A DNA stretch of 64,000 bases from SAR202 cluster bacterium bin90 (GCA_002238855.1 MPND01000017.1:1-64000); one strand, 5' to 3'. Shown: positions 39,519 to 48,554, counted from the stretch's first letter. Notes: generated by a model not told the origin, from the sequence alone. Program-made: numbers and translations.

Positions 39519-40298
39519 CTATATTCCCATGATGTTGTAGCCGGCGTCTACGTGGAGGATTTCGCCGGTTACGCCGCCGGATAGGTCGCTGCAGAGGAAG
39601 AGGGCTGCCTTGGCGACTTCTTCGGTGGTGATGTTGCGGCGCATGGGGGAGCGCTCGGCGTGGATTCGCTTCATGTCGCGGTAGTGGCTGATGACGCGGG
39701 AGGAGAGGGTGTCGAGGGGGCCTGCGGATATGGCGTTTACGCGGATGTTCTGCTGGCCGAGGTCGGAGGCGAGTTGCTTGACTTCGTTTTCTAGGGCTGC
39801 CTTTGCCGTGCCCATGATGTTGTAGCCGGGGAAGACTCGGTTTGCTGCCTGGAAGGTGAGCGTGAGGATGCTTCCGCCGTTCTGCTGCATTAGCGGGGCG
39901 CCGTAGCGGGCGATCGGGAGCAGCGAGTATGCGCTGATGTCCAATGCGAGGCGAAAGCCGTCTCTGTCGGTGTCGACGAAGGGGCCGCCAAGGTCTTCAC
40001 GATTGGCGAACGCAATGCTGTGGACCATGATGTCGAGGAAGCCGAATGTGTCCCCTACCCTGTCAAACGCGGCGGCGACATTGAAGTCATCGCTTACATC
40101 GCACTCGATTAACGGTGTTTCGCCTTCCCAGTCTTCGACGAGCCTGGCGACGCTGTCCCTGACGCGCTCGTTCTGATAGGCGATGGCGAGCTTTGCGCCG
40201 GCGTTGTGTAGGATTTCGGCGATTGCCCAGGCGATGCTGCGGTGGTTGGCGATGCCGAAGACGATGCCGTACTTGTCCGAAAGGTCTATTGGGTACAT
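39519..40298 (-). CDS. fabI: Enoyl-[acyl-carrier-protein] reductase FabI
   Basis: This enzyme reduces the enoyl-ACP double bond, the last step of fatty-acid elongation. The 259-residue product has GIANHRSIAWAIA (the FabI nucleotide loop), CDVSDD, and the catalytic Tyr159 and Lys166 in PGYNIMGTAKAALE. The second conserved tyrosine of FabI (E. coli Tyr146) is a phenylalanine here (Phe149 in LTLTFQAANR). Gly93, at which changes give triclosan resistance, is Ala96 (HSIAFA), which is common in other FabI proteins. A GGAG site precedes the ATG. It is monocistronic. Confidence 0.93.
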   Translation of the reverse strand: MYPIDLSDKYGIVFGIANHRSIAWAIAEILHNAGAKLAIAYQNERVRDSVARLVEDWEGETPLIECDVSDDFNVAAAFDRVGDTFGFLDIMVHSIAFANREDLGGPFVDTDRDGFRLALDISAYSLLPIARYGAPLMQQNGGSILTLTFQAANRVFPGYNIMGTAKAALENEVKQLASDLGQQNIRVNAISAGPLDTLSSRVISHYRDMKRIHAERSPMRRNITTEEVAKAALFLCSDLSGGVTGEILHVDAGYNIMGI

Positions 40299-40333
40299 GT
40301 GATGCTCCAGTATGTATCTGTACGAATTGAGAT

Positions 40334-41083
40334 TTAGTCGGTGATCTGCAGGCTGCCCATTGTTACGCTGCCGCCGATGATGAGGTCGGGGGGATCGCCG
40401 GGTATGTTGGGCGTGGGGCGCGTGTCCTTTGCCTCACCCATCTGAGCGGAATTGGCGATGCGGACGTCCCAGTCAGTGGGGACGCGTATCTTTACCTCGC
40501 CCATAACGACGGAGACTTCGAGAGTCGCAGGCTTGTCGGTGATGAAGGCATTGCGCATATCGAGCGTGCCGTTGCCCATGACTATATTGACGCTGCCGCT
40601 GTGATACTCGCCGGTTACTACTCTGTCCTGAGACGAGATGACTGCCTGCAGCGTGTCGTCGTCCGCGTCCGATATATTGGATGCTTCGAGGTCAATTACC
40701 GTATGGGTGCTGGCGCCGGACTGCGCGTTGCGGCGTCTTCGGCTGCGACTTCGCATTCCGCCCATGAGTATAACGACGCCAATGGCGATGAGGGCTACGG
40801 GCCAGTAGTCACTCAGGTCGATGTTGAAACCCAGTTCTCCGAGCTGGAAGAACGCGCCGATCGCAATTAGCAGTACGGGCCAGAACAGGCTGCGGAATCT
40901 GTTCGCGATGAGACGCCAGACGCCGTAGAGAATGATCAGGGAGGGCCACCATTCGATGAGGCTGTCCAGCTCGGCGATGCCGGTCTTGTCCACAAGGAAA
41001 AGGACGCCGACGGCAATGACGAGAATGCCAAAGAAGAACCTGGCTCCTAGTCCCGAGCGCCGAGCGCGGTTTCCTACTGCCAT
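40334..41083 (-). CDS. LiaF-like membrane protein (DUF5668 + C-terminal beta domain)
   Basis: The 249-residue product has four to five membrane segments in its first 110 residues in two WWPSLIILYGVWRLIANR / YWPVALIAIGVVIL-type DUF5668 repeats. A basic stretch (RSRSRRRRNAQ) follows. The soluble C-terminal domain is built of beta strands (GEYHSGSVNIVMGNGTLDMR ... VVMGEVKIRVP). This is the layout of LiaF/VraT cell-wall-stress proteins. It follows a shorter DUF5668 protein by 77 bases in the same direction. Confidence 0.85.
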   Translation of the reverse strand: MAVGNRARRSGLGARFFFGILVIAVGVLFLVDKTGIAELDSLIEWWPSLIILYGVWRLIANRFRSLFWPVLLIAIGAFFQLGELGFNIDLSDYWPVALIAIGVVILMGGMRSRSRRRRNAQSGASTHTVIDLEASNISDADDDTLQAVISSQDRVVTGEYHSGSVNIVMGNGTLDMRNAFITDKPATLEVSVVMGEVKIRVPTDWDVRIANSAQMGEAKDTRPTPNIPGDPPDLIIGGSVTMGSLQITD

Positions 41084-41160
41084 TGTCCAGTACCTTTAGT
41101 TACAGTTGGGCTACTTACTGTTGTGCCAGCCTGAGAACCGGCTTCGATGGATGTGGCGCG

Positions 41161-41505
41161 TCAACGCGGCGAGCGTATGGCGCGGCTGAGTACTACGGCA
41201 CCGATGATTATCAGCAATACGGGCCAGTAGTTCAGCAGGTCGATTGATAAGCCGAGATTGCCCAAAAGGAATATCGCGCCTATGCCGATCAGCACCAGGG
41301 GGGCGACGAGTCTGCGGAATCCGCTTGAGATGAGCAGCCAGACGCCGATAGCGATGAGTACAATGGGCCACCACTGGAAAATGCCGCCGCCAAATGTCAC
41401 TACGCCCAGGTTGTTCGCGAGAAACAGGACTCCGAGAGCGAGTATCAAGCCGCCGAAGAATACACCCGAGCCTACGCGCCCGGGGCCGCTTATGCCTGGC
41501 ATCAT
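41161..41505 (-). CDS. DUF5668 membrane protein
   Basis: The ATG at 41505 has GGAGG eight bases upstream; a longer start would place the ribosome binding site inside the gene. The 114-residue product has four membrane segments (SGVFFGGLILALGVLFLANN, FQWWPIVLIAIGVWLLISS, RLVAPLVLIGIGAIFLLGNL, NYWPVLLIIIGAVVLSRA). It equals the membrane part of the downstream LiaF-like protein and probably arose by duplication. An envelope-stress role is inferred. Confidence 0.8.
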   Translation of the reverse strand: MMPGISGPGRVGSGVFFGGLILALGVLFLANNLGVVTFGGGIFQWWPIVLIAIGVWLLISSGFRRLVAPLVLIGIGAIFLLGNLGLSIDLLNYWPVLLIIIGAVVLSRAIRSPR

Positions 41506-41742
41506 CACTTCCGCCTCCATTCCTTCTTCACGCGCACTCTGTATGTTTCGAATTAGCCATGACCGGCGTATCGGCTGTGACCCCTGCGTCCTCCGGTGCA
41601 TTCGGGGCAAACGGAACTTGTGCTGTCCGAGCGCGTCTTCAGGAGGACAATCCAGCCTTTATTATAGTCTAATCCGAATTGGGGATGGAAATGCTATGCA
41701 TTGCCCGGGCGAACGTAGTGCGTAGCGCCGTGACTGACTTCA

Positions 41743-41778
41743 TTGACACCATACTTAATATACTCTAATATGCAGAGT
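41743..41778 (+). promoter_or_regulatory. Promoter with overlapping operator-like inverted repeat
   Basis: TTGACA (41743-41748), a 17-base spacer and TAATAT (41766-41771) form a good promoter about 50 bases before the membrane-protein gene at 41823. The -10 box lies inside the inverted repeat ACTCT-aatatgc-AGAGT (41762-41778), a plausible binding site for the winged-helix regulator encoded downstream. The rest of the 317-base divergent gap holds nothing else recognisable. Confidence 0.6.
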
Positions 41779-41822
41779 AATGTGATTTATAGAGTTTATG
41801 AGTGAGGGAGCTGAGAGCGGAT

Positions 41823-42410
41823 ATGGCTTCGAGTGAACGGATCAAGGACGATCTTGCCTATGTCAGGGGCGCGGTGGAGCGCACGGGCAGCGTGCATGTG
41901 CCTGCAGTGTACCTGATGTGGGCGGCGATATGTCTGGTCGGATTTTCGATGTCGGACTTCATAACCAACGGATGGGTGGGCTGGTCGTACAGTGTCATCG
42001 GGTGGTATTGGACGGTTATGGGTCCGTTGGGATTTGGGGCGAGTTGGTGGCTGAGTGCGCGGGCGAACGAGCGCGCCGGTCAGATGAGTCGACAGGTGGG
42101 AAACCGCTGGGGGCTGCACTGGGCGGCATTCGGGGCGACCGGAGTATTGGGGATTGCTCTCGCATTATCGGGGCATGTGGGCTGGGAGGTGTACGGGGCG
42201 CTCTGGGTGCTGCTTCTGGCGCTTTCCTACACGCTGGCGGGGGTCCATCTTGAGCGCCGCCTGCTGCCGATAGGACTGATGCTGGGCGTGGGTTACATTA
42301 CAATCCTATTTCTGCCTGACTACGGATGGATTGCTGCGGGCGCGCTCACGGCAGTCGCACTGATCGCACAGGCAATCCTCGGAGCGCGCGCAAGTGGAAC
42401 CGCAAGCTGA
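41823..42410 (+). CDS. Four-to-six-TM membrane protein paired with a winged-helix regulator
   Basis: The ATG at 41823 begins a 195-residue product with a soluble N-terminus (SSERIKDDLAYVRGAVERTG) and about six hydrophobic segments, including VYLMWAAICLVGFSMSDF, WGLHWAAFGATGVLGIALAL and VYGALWVLLLALSYTLAGV. The family is found with HTH_34-type regulators but has no assigned function. It overlaps the regulator gene by 17 bases. The pair is divergent from the DUF5668/LiaF genes, suggesting a shared envelope-sensing circuit. Confidence 0.75.
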   Translation: MASSERIKDDLAYVRGAVERTGSVHVPAVYLMWAAICLVGFSMSDFITNGWVGWSYSVIGWYWTVMGPLGFGASWWLSARANERAGQMSRQVGNRWGLHWAAFGATGVLGIALALSGHVGWEVYGALWVLLLALSYTLAGVHLERRLLPIGLMLGVGYITILFLPDYGWIAAGALTAVALIAQAILGARASGTAS

Positions 42411-42729
42411 GCCGGACATCCAGGCTGTCGATGAAGAACTGGCCGCGCTGAACGGTCTTCTGGAGCATCGCGTGAGGCTGGCGGTATGCGTGCTGCTGTC
42501 GTCGCATGACGCGCTGACTTTCACGCGGCTGAAGCAGGCGCTAGGGGAGACGGACGGCAGCCTGGGGGCGCATATGCGCAAGCTGGAGGACGCGGAATTT
42601 GTTGCGGTGGAGAAGACTTTCCAGGGGCGGCGGCCGGTTACGTGGTACAGTCTGACGGCACTAGGACGGACGCGGTTGAAGCGGCAGATAGACGGGCTGA
42701 CGCAGTTGATTGACAGGGCGGATGCGTGA
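42394..42729 (+). CDS. Winged-helix transcriptional regulator (HTH_34-like)
   Basis: The GTG start with GGAGCG upstream gives 111 residues: LLEHRVRLAVCVLLSSHDAL then FTRLKQALGETDGSLGAHMR (recognition helix) and a wing GRRPVTWYSLTALGRTRLKR. This is the MarR/ArsR-like HTH_34 fold, usually a dimeric repressor. Coupled translation with the membrane protein suggests membrane-linked control. The inverted repeat over the promoter at 41762-41778 is a candidate target. Confidence 0.85.
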   Translation: MEPQAEPDIQAVDEELAALNGLLEHRVRLAVCVLLSSHDALTFTRLKQALGETDGSLGAHMRKLEDAEFVAVEKTFQGRRPVTWYSLTALGRTRLKRQIDGLTQLIDRADA

Positions 42730-42758
42730 CTCTTCAGGCGTGTGCGGGAGATGCCTTG

Positions 42759-43628
42759 CTATAGCGCCTGCCAGTAGCGGCGGCCTTCCATGCGGACTAG
42801 CGTGCCGAAGCCGGGCGCGGGGAAGTGGCCGGAGATGAGCATGGCGTTGTCGTTTTCGATGCGTTCGAGGAGGTTCTTGCGCGATTCGGCGGAGACGTCG
42901 GGTTTTGAATCGGCGCGGGGGCTCCAGTGCGTTTCCACCGTCTGAGCGCGTGAATGGATGGCATCGCCGGTGATGATTGCGCGCTCGCCCTGCGATGCTA
43001 CGAGGAAGCTGGTGTGACCGGGGGTGTGGCCGGGCGTTGGCAGGGTTGAGATTTCGCTTGTGATTGCTCGCTCGCCCTCGAAGAGTTCGAGGATGCCCTG
43101 ATCCTGCAGGGGCAGGACCTGTGCGGGGATGTATGGCCGCTTGCGGAGCGCGCCGCGAGTGAAGACGCGCCAGTCGGCGTTGGCGACCCAGTAGCGGGCG
43201 TTGGCGAAGGTGGGCTTTGGTTCGCCGCTACGCTCGACTTCGCTGCCCTGCCCGTCGATACCGTCGTCGTATTGGAAGTTCCAGCCGACATGATCGAGGT
43301 GCAGGTGGGTGATGCCCACTACATCCACCTCGGCTCGGCTGATGCCCTTTGATTCCATATCGGTGAGAAGCTTGCCCGTGTCAAGAGTCTCAAGATGGCC
43401 CGTGTCGATGCCCAAGCCAGTGTCGATGAGTATGGTCTTGCCCTCGGAGCGCAACACGAAGCAGCCGAGGTTCATGATCATCTCGCCTTCGGGCGTGAAG
43501 TACTCGCGGTATGGGTCCCAGGCTTCTGCCGGAATACTTGGGAAGAAGTCGTCGGGAGTGAAGCGGATGCTGCCGTCAGACAGGGCGAGTATTTCCACGT
43601 TGCCGACCCTGGTGGTGTAATCAGGCAT
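42759..43628 (-). CDS. Metallo-beta-lactamase-fold hydrolase
   Basis: The ATG at 43628 overlaps the upstream LLM gene by eight bases. The 289-residue product has the zinc motif THLHLDHVGW (His108, His110, Asp112, His113), then PTPGHTPGHTSFL, ITGDAIHSR and ISGHFPAPGFG. These are the remaining ligands of dinuclear MBL hydrolases, including lactonase-type enzymes. It is probably co-expressed with the LLM flavoprotein and may open a lactone or thioester made by it. The substrate is unknown. Confidence 0.88.
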   Translation of the reverse strand: MPDYTTRVGNVEILALSDGSIRFTPDDFFPSIPAEAWDPYREYFTPEGEMIMNLGCFVLRSEGKTILIDTGLGIDTGHLETLDTGKLLTDMESKGISRAEVDVVGITHLHLDHVGWNFQYDDGIDGQGSEVERSGEPKPTFANARYWVANADWRVFTRGALRKRPYIPAQVLPLQDQGILELFEGERAITSEISTLPTPGHTPGHTSFLVASQGERAIITGDAIHSRAQTVETHWSPRADSKPDVSAESRKNLLERIENDNAMLISGHFPAPGFGTLVRMEGRRYWQAL

Positions 43629-44586
43629 AGACCTTGACCTCCGCGTCTTCGATTGCGGTGTGGTAGTGCGGGACAATCTCGTTGCCGAGGATTTCGAGCT
43701 GCTCCTGCATCAGTTCGGGCGGGCATGCGGGGCGCATGACGAATTTTTCGGCGCCTGCCTCGATGTATTCGTCTATAAGCTCGCGGATAACCTCGGGCTT
43801 GCCGAATGAAGAAAACTCGCGCCAGTGAATGTCCTCGCGGCGGCGCAGCATGTGCGGGGTGGCGATGCGCTCGGCTTCTTCGGGGTCGTCGTCTATGAAG
43901 AAGCTGGTGAGGACGCCGTAGTGGTCTTCCTCGATGTCGTTGTCGTACTCGACGGCCCAGGTGGAGATTTTGTCCACGCCGTCCCTGACCTCATCGGGCG
44001 TTGCCTGCGATACGAGCCAGCCGTCGCCGATGCGGGCTGTGCGTCTTAGCGCGGGTTCGCTGCGGCCGCCGATCCATATCGGGGGCATGCCGTCTGGCGG
44101 AAAGACGGGCTTGGGCTGCACGGTTACATTATTGAGGGTGAAGTGCTGGCCGTGGTAGGTTACATTGTCCTCTTTCCAGAGCAGGCGCATCACCTCGATT
44201 GCCTCTTCGGTGCGGCTGACGCGGCGGCGGCGAGTGGTGCCGCATGCCTCGTACTCGGTGGCGTCTTCGGTGCCCAAGCCTACCGCGGGCAGGCTGCGAC
44301 CGCCTGAAAGGAAGTCGAGGGTCGCGATCTCCTTGGCGAGTATGGTGGGATTGCGAAGGGGCAGCGCGATGACGCTGGTGCCGAACTTGAGGTTCTTCGT
44401 GCGGGCTGCGGCGAATGAGAGGGCGACTATCGGCTCCATGTTCATTAGGGGCGAGACGATGCGGTCGCTCATCCAAATGGAGTCGAGGTCCAACTCTTCG
44501 CAGGTGTCCACGTATTTCCAGAGGTGTTCGGGGTCGTCGCTCGGAAATGGCCAGCCGCCGTATCCAACGCCTATCTTGATGGACAT
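43621..44586 (-). CDS. LLM-class flavin-dependent oxidoreductase
   Basis: The 321-residue product is a luciferase-like monooxygenase or F420-dependent reductase: MSIKIGVGYGGWPFPSDDPE, LDSIWMSDRIVSP, FGTSVIALPLRNPTILAKEI, LSGGRSLPAVGLG, and FPPDGMPPIWIGGRSEPALR are the conserved strands around the flavin or F420. Such enzymes oxidise alkanes, sulfonates or heterocycles; the substrate is not evident. It is the first gene of a pair with the MBL hydrolase. Confidence 0.88.
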   Translation of the reverse strand: MSIKIGVGYGGWPFPSDDPEHLWKYVDTCEELDLDSIWMSDRIVSPLMNMEPIVALSFAAARTKNLKFGTSVIALPLRNPTILAKEIATLDFLSGGRSLPAVGLGTEDATEYEACGTTRRRRVSRTEEAIEVMRLLWKEDNVTYHGQHFTLNNVTVQPKPVFPPDGMPPIWIGGRSEPALRRTARIGDGWLVSQATPDEVRDGVDKISTWAVEYDNDIEEDHYGVLTSFFIDDDPEEAERIATPHMLRRREDIHWREFSSFGKPEVIRELIDEYIEAGAEKFVMRPACPPELMQEQLEILGNEIVPHYHTAIEDAEVKVYA

Positions 44587-44950
44587 GGTGTTATCCTCTT
44601 CCTGTTTTGCCTGACAAGGCCTGATTGGGGTTTACTGGGGTTGATCGCCCGTCACATGCAGGGGCTGTCGAATCTGCGTACATTATAGGTGTCGGCGCGC
44701 GCATGTTAAAGAGGGGGTGACGGTGGGCGGCGGGCGCGTCTTTACTGCCGTGGGGACGGGGCATATAATTCGCTGGGGCTTGTTCGAGCCTTGCCAATCG
44801 CGCACGGATACGGTCCGGCTTGCGGTGGCGCTCGGGCGAGACGCACCGCATTTTCATATGAGAGAAGCACATAAGAGAAGCACCCACCCGAGAGAAACAC
44901 CCTTACTAAAGATACGCTCACACGAGAGAGATGCCCGGAGGGGGAGAACG

Positions 44951-46138
44951 ATGGTCAACAGAAACGCCAATGTCGTGGTCATCGGCGGCGGGGTGAATGG
45001 AACGAACATCGCCATGCACCTGTCGCGGATGGGTGCAGGCAAAGTGATGCTGCTGGAGAAGGGGCACCTTGCGAGCGGCGCGAGCGGCAGGTCGGGCGCG
45101 ATGGTGCGAGAGCATTATCTCCATCCCACGCTGGTCAAGATGGCGATGGAGGCGAGCAGCATATTCCACAACTTCGGGGACGCGGTGGGTGGAGATGCGC
45201 GGTTCACGCAGACCGGCAGGGCGCTATTCTTCGGGGAGCGCGACGAGACCGCTGCCCGGGCGAATGTCGAGATGAACCGGGAACTTGGGGTGAATATAGA
45301 GACCCTCACGCCTGTGGAGCTCGCCGAACTCGTGCCAGAGGCAAATCTGGAAGGTGTAACGCTTGGGGTTTACGAGCCGATTTCCGGCTATGCCGATCCG
45401 GTTGCGACGACATACGCGTATGCGGAGAGGGCACGGGAATACGGAGCGGAGATTGTGACGGGATGCGCCGTAACGGGAATACGAACGCAGGGCGGGCGTG
45501 TCATTGGGGTAGATACGGATGCCGGAGCGGTGGATGCGGATGCGGTAGTTGCGGCTATCGGGCCGTGGGTGAATCAACTGGCGGCTCCCCTGGGCGAGTC
45601 GCTGCCGATTTCGCCGGTCAGGGTGCAGATGGTGCATTTGCGCCGTCCGCCGCAACTGGAGTCGCTGACGACGAACATTATCGATTACACGACGGGCGCG
45701 TATTTCCGCGTTGACTCAGGATACGGCACGCTGGTCGGCGGAGAGGCGTGGGACGACCTGAATGAGGTGGTGAATCCCGACGGGTTCGGGCTGAATGCCG
45801 ACCACGACACCATCACCAGGTTCTGGGACAGAGCGAAGATGCGCTTCCCGGACTTCAGCGCGGCGACTCAGAGGGGCGGATACGGGTCGCTGTACGACAT
45901 GGCGCCGGACGGCAACCCAATTCTGGACAGGTCGTCGAGCGTCGGAGGGCTGTACTGGGCGGTTGGGTTCAGCGGGCACGGCTTCAAGCTGTCCCCGGTG
46001 GTTGGCCGCATGATGGCGGAGTTCGTGATGCATGGCGAGAGCGCGGACCATCCGATCCACGAATTCCGCGCGAGCAGGTTCGCGGAGGGCGACTTGATCG
46101 AGGCCGAGCATCCTTACGAGGGTCGCAGACACCAGTAG
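44951..46138 (+). CDS. FAD-dependent oxidoreductase (DAO family)
   Basis: The ATG at 44951 follows GGGGGAG and puts the dinucleotide motif right at the N-terminus (VVVIGGGVNGTNIAMHLSRM). The longer frame from 44717 has no family-like residues. The 395-residue product continues with LLEKGHLASGASGRSGAMVR (FAD loop), VVAAIGPWVNQLAAPLG and GLYWAVGFSGHGFKLSPVVG. These are typical of sarcosine oxidase beta- or dimethylglycine oxidase-like flavoenzymes that oxidise secondary amines. It is divergent from the LLM gene. Confidence 0.9.
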   Translation: MVNRNANVVVIGGGVNGTNIAMHLSRMGAGKVMLLEKGHLASGASGRSGAMVREHYLHPTLVKMAMEASSIFHNFGDAVGGDARFTQTGRALFFGERDETAARANVEMNRELGVNIETLTPVELAELVPEANLEGVTLGVYEPISGYADPVATTYAYAERAREYGAEIVTGCAVTGIRTQGGRVIGVDTDAGAVDADAVVAAIGPWVNQLAAPLGESLPISPVRVQMVHLRRPPQLESLTTNIIDYTTGAYFRVDSGYGTLVGGEAWDDLNEVVNPDGFGLNADHDTITRFWDRAKMRFPDFSAATQRGGYGSLYDMAPDGNPILDRSSSVGGLYWAVGFSGHGFKLSPVVGRMMAEFVMHGESADHPIHEFRASRFAEGDLIEAEHPYEGRRHQ

Positions 46139-46210
46139 GGTTTCTGGCAAGACTTCGTCGGGCTGGAGAGCTTGCGGGCGGGCAAGACTTCGGGCGGGCA
46201 GGCTTGCGGG

Positions 46211-47326
46211 CTACGCTCCCCTGAAGCGCGTCGGGCTGAAGTGTTCGATCAGGTCGGGCTTTTCGCCGGTGATGTGGTCTGCGATGAGCTTACCAGTGAT
46301 GGCGCTGAGGAGGATGCCGCTGCGGAAGTGTCCGGTGGCGACATGGAGGCCCTGCCAGCCGGGTACTGGGCCGAGCATGGGAGCGTCGTCGGGTGAGCCG
46401 GGACGCAGACCGGCAAGCGCCCAGTTGAGCCGGGCGTCTCGCAGGGATGGCACGATTAGCTCCGCCATGTTCATGATGTCCTGCACCGCGCCTGCGGTAA
46501 CGCGGTCGTCGTAACCGGCTTCTTCGACGGTTGCGCCCGCGATGACCGAGCCGTCGTTGCGCGGGACGAGCAATCCCCAGCCGCCGTGAATCACCGTGCC
46601 GATGCTGCGACCGAGGGGCTGCAGGTTCAGGTTGACGCCGCGAACGGGCCGGGCGGGCACATGGCTGCCGAGCGTTTCGGCGATGATGCTGCTCCAGGGA
46701 CCGGCGGCGATGACGACGTGGTCTGCCAGCAGTTCTTCGTCGTGCAGGCGGACGCCGCTGATGCGTAGGCCGCTGCGCACCATGCCAACGACCTCGGCGT
46801 GTTCGCGCACGGTTGCGCCGAGCAGTTCTGCCGCGCGAGCGTATGCCGCGCTGAGACGCTGGTTGTTGATGCGGCAGACTTCCGGCATGAAGATACCGCC
46901 CGCTATGCTGTCGCTGAGTTCGGGCTCCATCTCGCGCACTGCCTGGGCATCAAGCCATTGCGCTTCGGGGCTGCGCCAACCGCCATCCTCTACTGCGGCA
47001 TGCAACATCTGGGCTTCGTCTTCGCTGAGGGCGAGTTCGAGTTCTCCGCTCTGGACGAATTCGATGTCCACGCCGGATGCTTCGGCGAGTTCGGGCGCTA
47101 GTTCGTGGAACATTGCGAGGCTGGAGTTCACGAGCCGGGTGTATGGGTCCGTGGGATTGCCGAACAACGACGAAAGTATGCCTGATGCGGCGTTGGAGGC
47201 TGCCATTCCTAACTCGCCGCGCTCCAGGATGGTTGCGGTGACTCCTGCCTTGGCTAGGTGGTATCCGATGGAGCAGCCGATAACGCCGCCGCCGATTACG
47301 ATTGCATCGGTGCCTGGTGTCGTCAT
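46211..47326 (-). CDS. Glycine-oxidase-like FAD oxidoreductase (DAO family)
   Basis: The 371-residue product begins DAIVIGGGVIGCSIGYHLAK and has ELGMAASNAASGILSSLFG, VIAAGPWSSIIAETLG and NWALAGLRPGSPDDAPMLGP followed by GLHVATGHFRSGILLSA. The last motif and the length resemble ThiO-type glycine/amine oxidases. No thi genes are near, so catabolic amine oxidation is as likely as thiazole synthesis. Its ribosome binding site (GGAGGAG) lies within the end of the HAD gene; the two are three bases apart. Confidence 0.88.
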   Translation of the reverse strand: MTTPGTDAIVIGGGVIGCSIGYHLAKAGVTATILERGELGMAASNAASGILSSLFGNPTDPYTRLVNSSLAMFHELAPELAEASGVDIEFVQSGELELALSEDEAQMLHAAVEDGGWRSPEAQWLDAQAVREMEPELSDSIAGGIFMPEVCRINNQRLSAAYARAAELLGATVREHAEVVGMVRSGLRISGVRLHDEELLADHVVIAAGPWSSIIAETLGSHVPARPVRGVNLNLQPLGRSIGTVIHGGWGLLVPRNDGSVIAGATVEEAGYDDRVTAGAVQDIMNMAELIVPSLRDARLNWALAGLRPGSPDDAPMLGPVPGWQGLHVATGHFRSGILLSAITGKLIADHITGEKPDLIEHFSPTRFRGA

Positions 47327-47329
47327 GGC

Positions 47330-48079
47330 TTACTCCTCCCTGTAGGGCAGCGTGTCAGGCAGAACGGGCGCGATGCCGTCAACGAGGTAGTCCGCAAGCT
47401 GCTCGAAGTCAACCGTCATAATGTCGGGCTGGTAGGGAGATTCTTCCATGGGTAGGCCGTAGCGGTTGACATACGCAGCCCGGTAGCCGCAGGCGCGCGC
47501 TCCCATGATGTCAAAGGAGTGGGAGGCGACCATCATCAGCTCGCCCACCTCTGAGCCGAGAATCCGGGCTGCCTTGCGATAGACACCGGGGTGCGGCTTG
47601 AAGGCGCCTGCCTCTTCGACGGATATGACGGCGTCGAAGTCGAACTTGATGCGGTTCTTGACCAGATGGTCGAGATACCATGGTTCGCCGTTGGAGAGGC
47701 CTACCAACTTGTAGTGCCCCTTCAAGCGGTGCAAGCCGTTTACTGCGTCCTCGAAGGGCTTGAGTTGCTGCCAGACCTGCATGAACTCTTCGATTTCTTC
47801 GTGGGTGAAGGAGATGTTGTTGGAGCGGAGAGTGTATATGAAGCCGTACTTGCAGACGGTCAGGTAGCCGCTGTGTCCGAGCATCAGGAGGGTGTCCTGG
47901 TACTGCTCGACTCGCTGGCGCAGACGCCACTGCGCCCAGAACGCCGCGGCGTCAATCGGAGATTCGCGCTTTGACAGGAAGTCGTCTATGTGCGGCATCA
48001 GACTGCCCGCGAGGTCGAGGACTGTGCCGAACAGGTCGAATGTGAGCGTGTTGACGCCTTCAACCGCGTTGTTGCTCAT
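47330..48079 (-). CDS. HAD-superfamily hydrolase, haloacid dehalogenase type II-like
   Basis: The 249-residue product has the HAD nucleophile Asp15 in LTFDLFGTVLDLAG, a cap of helices (residues about 20-110), motif II SNG (LVGLSNGEPWYLDHLVKN), motif III lysine in EEAGAFKPHPGVYRKAAR, and VASHSFDIMGARACGYRAAY. The DLFGTVLD and SHSFDIMGA patterns match L-2-haloacid dehalogenases. True dehalogenation is unproven. It leads an operon with the glycine-oxidase-like gene. Confidence 0.85.
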   Translation of the reverse strand: MSNNAVEGVNTLTFDLFGTVLDLAGSLMPHIDDFLSKRESPIDAAAFWAQWRLRQRVEQYQDTLLMLGHSGYLTVCKYGFIYTLRSNNISFTHEEIEEFMQVWQQLKPFEDAVNGLHRLKGHYKLVGLSNGEPWYLDHLVKNRIKFDFDAVISVEEAGAFKPHPGVYRKAARILGSEVGELMMVASHSFDIMGARACGYRAAYVNRYGLPMEESPYQPDIMTVDFEQLADYLVDGIAPVLPDTLPYREE

Positions 48080-48113
48080 ATAGGAGTTCTCCTTAACCGA
48101 GTCTGTCTGTCAG

Positions 48114-48554
48114 TTAGACTTCGTGGTATCGGAAGAGCCTGAATCCGTAGTACATGCCTCCCAGCGCCGTGGAGAAGAACGTTCCCCAAGTTACATAGAC
48201 CCATACGGCAGGCGACTTCAGGTATCCCGTGGAAATCTGCGTAACATTACGCACTTCCACGTCGTAAAGCTCAGTGTAATAGTAGCCGGCAACAGCGCCA
48301 ATTATCGCAGCGCCGAAAGCCACGATACAGCCGATGAGCTTAACGTCCACCGTTGATTCGGGTTTCAACCACGAGAGGAATACTGCGACGCCTACGCCGA
48401 ATCCCGAACCAAGAGCCATCAGGAAGAGAGTAACGCGAAAGAAGGGAAAATTGAAAAAGACGAAATGTACGATGAAAAGTCCGGCTATACCGAACAGCAA
48501 ACCGAGCAGGAAGGAAAGCCCGCCTCTCAGCGCCATAGCAAGGATTTTCTCCAC
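48114..48554 (-). CDS. Hypothetical four-TM membrane protein
   Basis: The GTG start follows GGAGG at a five-base gap. The 146-residue product has four hydrophobic stretches (LSFLLGLLFGIAGLFIVHFV, FFRVTLFLMALGSGFGVGVA, LIGCIVAFGAAIIGAVAGYY, VYVTWGTFFSTALGGMYYGF). No family was recognised. It is a single gene. Confidence 0.65.
   Translation of the reverse strand: MEKILAMALRGGLSFLLGLLFGIAGLFIVHFVFFNFPFFRVTLFLMALGSGFGVGVAVFLSWLKPESTVDVKLIGCIVAFGAAIIGAVAGYYYTELYDVEVRNVTQISTGYLKSPAVWVYVTWGTFFSTALGGMYYGFRLFRYHEV

Noticed and set aside
44717-44950. Upstream extension of the DAO oxidoreductase
   Set aside because: The added 78 residues have no family features, and the ATG at 44951 has a GGGGGAG site and puts the FAD motif at the usual distance from the start.
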